This document shows, piece after piece, positions 61,993 to 64,000 of a DNA stretch of 64,000 bases (position 1 is its first letter; every line of letters begins with the position of its first letter). Origin of the DNA: Natrinema versiforme (GTDB taxonomy: Archaea; Halobacteriota; Halobacteria; Halobacteriales; Natrialbaceae); assembly GCF_005576615.1 (NCBI RefSeq), contig NZ_CP040330.1, forward strand, positions 1,612,001-1,676,000, read 5' to 3'. The position numbers were made by a program, and so were the translations under genes. The notes beneath the pieces were generated by a model, which saw only the letters and a list, made by a program, of their open reading frames with translations, ran no database searches and had not been told where the DNA came from.

Positions 61993-63503
61993 GCGACGAC
62001 CGACCCGCCGGCGAGGCGAATTCGCGCTACGACCAAGCCCGGTACATCGAGAACGGCGAGTACGAACCGCTGCTCTCGGAGAAGGATCTGACGCGAGTCG
62101 AAATCGACGGTGGTGTGGGTGACGGTGGCGACGAGAGCGATGGCGACGGCGACGACTCCCCGCTCCCCGACGACCTCACCCGGGACACCCTCGAGTTACC
62201 GGAACTCTCCGAACCCGAACTGGCCCGCCACTACACGCGGCTCTCTCAGATGATCTACGGGATCGACAGCGGGCCCTACCCGCTGGGCTCGTGTACGATG
62301 AAGTACAACCCGAAGTTCACCGAGGACGTGGCCGCGCTGCCCTCGGCTGCCGTCCACCCCGACCGGTCCGAGGGATCCGTTCAGGGCACCCTCGAACTTC
62401 TTTATCGGCTGCAGGACTATCTAGGCCGGATTGGCGGGATGGACGCGGTGACGCTCCAGCCACCTGCGGGTGCGGCCGGCGAATTCGTCGGCATCCGCGT
62501 CGCCGCGGCCTACCACGAGCACAACGGCGAGGGCCACCGCGACGAGGTCATCGTCCCCGAGAGCGCCCACGGGACCAACTTCGCCAGCGCCGCGCTGGGC
62601 GGCTACGACGTGGTTTCCCTGCCCAGCGACGACGAGGGGCGGGTCGATCTCGAGGCGCTCGAGGCCGCCCTGAGCGAGGACACGGCCGCACTGATGCTGA
62701 CCAATCCGAACACGCTCGGCCTGTTCGAGCGTGACATCGAGGAGATCGCCGAGATGGTCCACGACGTGGGCGGGCTGCTCTACTACGACGGCGCGAACCT
62801 GAACGCCCTGCTCGGCCGCGCTCGGCCGGGCGACATGGGCTTCGACGTGATGCACTACAACGTCCACAAGACCTTCGCGACGCCCCACGGCGGCGGCGGA
62901 CCGGGCGCGGGTCCGGTCGGCGTCGTCGACGACCTCGCCCCGTTCCTGCCCGCGCCTCGAGTCAGGGAGCGCGGCGAGGAATCGACATCCGGCGATTCGA
63001 TATACGAACGCTTCGAGCCCGAGCACACCATCGGCAAGGTCCACGGGTTCGACGGCAACTGGCTGGTGCTCGTCAAGGCATTCGCCTACATCGCGCGCCT
63101 CGGCGACGAGGGGCTGTCGGACGCGAGCGCCTCCGCGGTGCTCAACGCGAACTACCTCGCCGAGCAGGTCGAGTACGACGTACCGTACGGACCGTTCCAC
63201 CACGAGTTCGTCGCCAGCGCCGGCGAACAGGACGCAGCCGACGTGGCCAAACGGATGCTCGACTACGGCGTCCACCCGCCGACGACCAAGTGGCCCGAGA
63301 TCGTCCCCGAGGCCCTGATGACCGAGCCGACCGAGGTCGAGAGCAAGGACACGCTCGATCGGCTCGCCGCCGCGTTCAACGCCGTCGCCGGCGAGGACGA
63401 TGTGGCACTCGAGGACGCGCCCGAACGGACCACCGCACGCCGGATCGACCAGACGAGCGCCGCGCGGACCCCGCGGCTCTCGTGGCAAGCGCTCTCGGAA
63501 TAA
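61989..63503 (+). CDS. gcvPB: Glycine dehydrogenase (decarboxylating) subunit 2
   Basis: 504 residues. The PLP Lys is in [20 protein letters not shown]. Other motifs are [31 protein letters not shown] and [18 protein letters not shown]. The N-terminus has a short Asp/Gly-rich insert (about 40-58). With GcvPA it makes the split archaeal-type P-protein. The companion gcvT-gcvH lie 12 kb upstream on the minus strand. Confidence 0.96.
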   Translation: MSDDRPAGEANSRYDQARYIENGEYEPLLSEKDLTRVEIDGGVGDGGDESDGDGDDSPLPDDLTRDTLELPELSEPELARHYTRLSQMIYGIDSGPYPLGSCTMKYNPKFTEDVAALPSAAVHPDRSEGSVQGTLELLYRLQDYLGRIGGMDAVTLQPPAGAAGEFVGIRVAAAYHEHNGEGHRDEVIVPESAHGTNFASAALGGYDVVSLPSDDEGRVDLEALEAALSEDTAALMLTNPNTLGLFERDIEEIAEMVHDVGGLLYYDGANLNALLGRARPGDMGFDVMHYNVHKTFATPHGGGGPGAGPVGVVDDLAPFLPAPRVRERGEESTSGDSIYERFEPEHTIGKVHGFDGNWLVLVKAFAYIARLGDEGLSDASASAVLNANYLAEQVEYDVPYGPFHHEFVASAGEQDAADVAKRMLDYGVHPPTTKWPEIVPEALMTEPTEVESKDTLDRLAAAFNAVAGEDDVALEDAPERTTARRIDQTSAARTPRLSWQALSE

Positions 63504-63663
63504 GCGGTCGTCTCCTGCCTTGGATCCTCGATCGCGACAGAGCCGCTGAGAAGCAGTGCTCTAGTCGATCTCCGCTCCTCGAGTTCCGGCGAGAACGCTG
63601 GGTAGGCGACTCGGACGCGGAGTCGTCTCCGGGAGTAACGTGAAAATCGAGGAAACCGACGGT

Positions 63664-63840
63664 TTACGCCGTACTCGAGTCGACGGCGGTGCCGTTGTCG
63701 CCGATGCGGACGAAGCCGTAGTCACAGTCCGGGCAGTGCCATTTGACCTTCTCGCCGAGGTGAAGTGTCGTACTGGCGGCGCGGTAGAACATCTTCTCGC
63801 CCCCGCAGTTCGGACACTCGTGTTCGAGTTCCAGAGCCAT
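63664..63840 (-). CDS. Small zinc-ribbon protein
   Basis: 58 residues from ATG 63840 (MALELEHECPNCGG). Pairs CPNCGGEKMFYR and CPDCDYGFVRIGD form a zinc ribbon. The family is common in haloarchaea; function unknown. A longer in-frame upstream extension is not haloarchaeal in character. It is divergent from the PduO-type gene. Confidence 0.75.
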   Translation of the reverse strand: MALELEHECPNCGGEKMFYRAASTTLHLGEKVKWHCPDCDYGFVRIGDNGTAVDSSTA

Positions 63841-63964
63841 ACCCGACGGTAGTGAGCGAAGCGAGTTTAACGTACTGATTCCTCGGGCCGACTCGAGACC
63901 GCCGGAACGCCGCTGGGGCTCGAGTGACAGGGAAGTTAAGTGGAATCCCGCCGTCGGTTCGGCC

Positions 63965-64000
63965 ATGTCGATTTACACCGGCCGCGGCGACGACGGGGAG
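63965..64000 (+). CDS. Cob(I)alamin adenosyltransferase, PduO-type (partial, N-terminus only)
   Basis: Only 12 codons are in the window: MSIYTGRGDDGE. This matches the ATP-binding start (xIYTxxGDxG) of PduO-type corrinoid adenosyltransferases, which make adenosylcobalamin. The rest lies beyond the right edge, so the call rests on this short motif. Confidence 0.65.
   Translation, partial: MSIYTGRGDDGE

Overview
The window is chromosomal DNA of a halophilic archaeon (Halobacteria). The evidence is high GC, strongly acidic proteins, Tat signal peptides on nearly all exported proteins, haloarchaeal regulators (Lrp/AsnC, HalOD1, XRE/COG1709), archaeal RFC large subunit, archaeal-type HMG-CoA synthase, and start codons placed 25-30 nt after a TATA-like box (leaderless transcripts). 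The gene content suggests a Natrinema/Haloterrigena-like member of the Natrialbales, but the genus is not proven from sequence alone.

Layout. 1-6.9 kb: an ebo-like cluster. One strand carries a TatD-type hydrolase, a TIM-barrel isomerase, a UbiA prenyltransferase, a second TIM-barrel isomerase and a FAH enzyme. The other strand carries inositol-3-phosphate synthase and a phosphodiesterase/alkaline phosphatase. Together they look like a route to a prenylated or exported cyclitol. 7.0-9.5 kb: tRNA-Glu followed by degraded copies of its own 3' end, then a 1950-bp transposable element with 15-bp inverted repeats and a 9-bp target duplication. The element carries an IS5-family transposase and a chlorite dismutase as passenger. 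9.5-11.1 kb: an RNase HI-like protein and an Lrp regulator. 11.4-16.7 kb: an extracytoplasmic PQQ oxidation region (a Tat-signal partner protein, a PQQ beta-propeller dehydrogenase with a long acidic insert, and a cupredoxin-sugar dehydrogenase fusion). 16.9-19.6 kb: two cation/Ca2+ exchangers with an ArsR-type regulator. 19.7-25.5 kb: small regulators, an NHL propeller, a MOSC protein and a UbiA prenyltransferase.

25.8-28.2 kb: sucCD. 28.4-30.7 kb: a disordered acidic protein and a haloalkane dehalogenase. 30.9-35.3 kb: a biotin operon (bioB, a probable bioU, bioF, bioD) preceded by a TATA box and an inverted repeat closely matching the BirA operator. 35.3-43.9 kb: RFC large subunit, two Tat lipoproteins, a CNNM/CorC-type membrane protein, a CinA-like protein, a metal-dependent hydrolase-like membrane protein and a regulator. 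44.3-54.2 kb: an APC-USP transporter, gcvT-gcvH, an aldehyde dehydrogenase, a halolysin-like protease, a NYN nuclease, and a TRAM protein coupled to an NhaC antiporter. 54.4-60.4 kb: a TatD protein, DUF2150, HMG-CoA synthase (mevalonate pathway) with a duplicated 3' end beside a small AT-rich patch, an AI-2E-family transporter and DUF2270. 60.6-64 kb: gcvPA-gcvPB, a zinc ribbon and the start of a PduO-type adenosyltransferase.

The most notable items are the transposon-borne chlorite dismutase, the ebo-like cluster with INO1 where the canonical cluster has a dehydroquinate-synthase-like EboD, and the bio operon with its candidate BirA operator and BioA replacement. All family names come from motifs read by eye; no database search was run.
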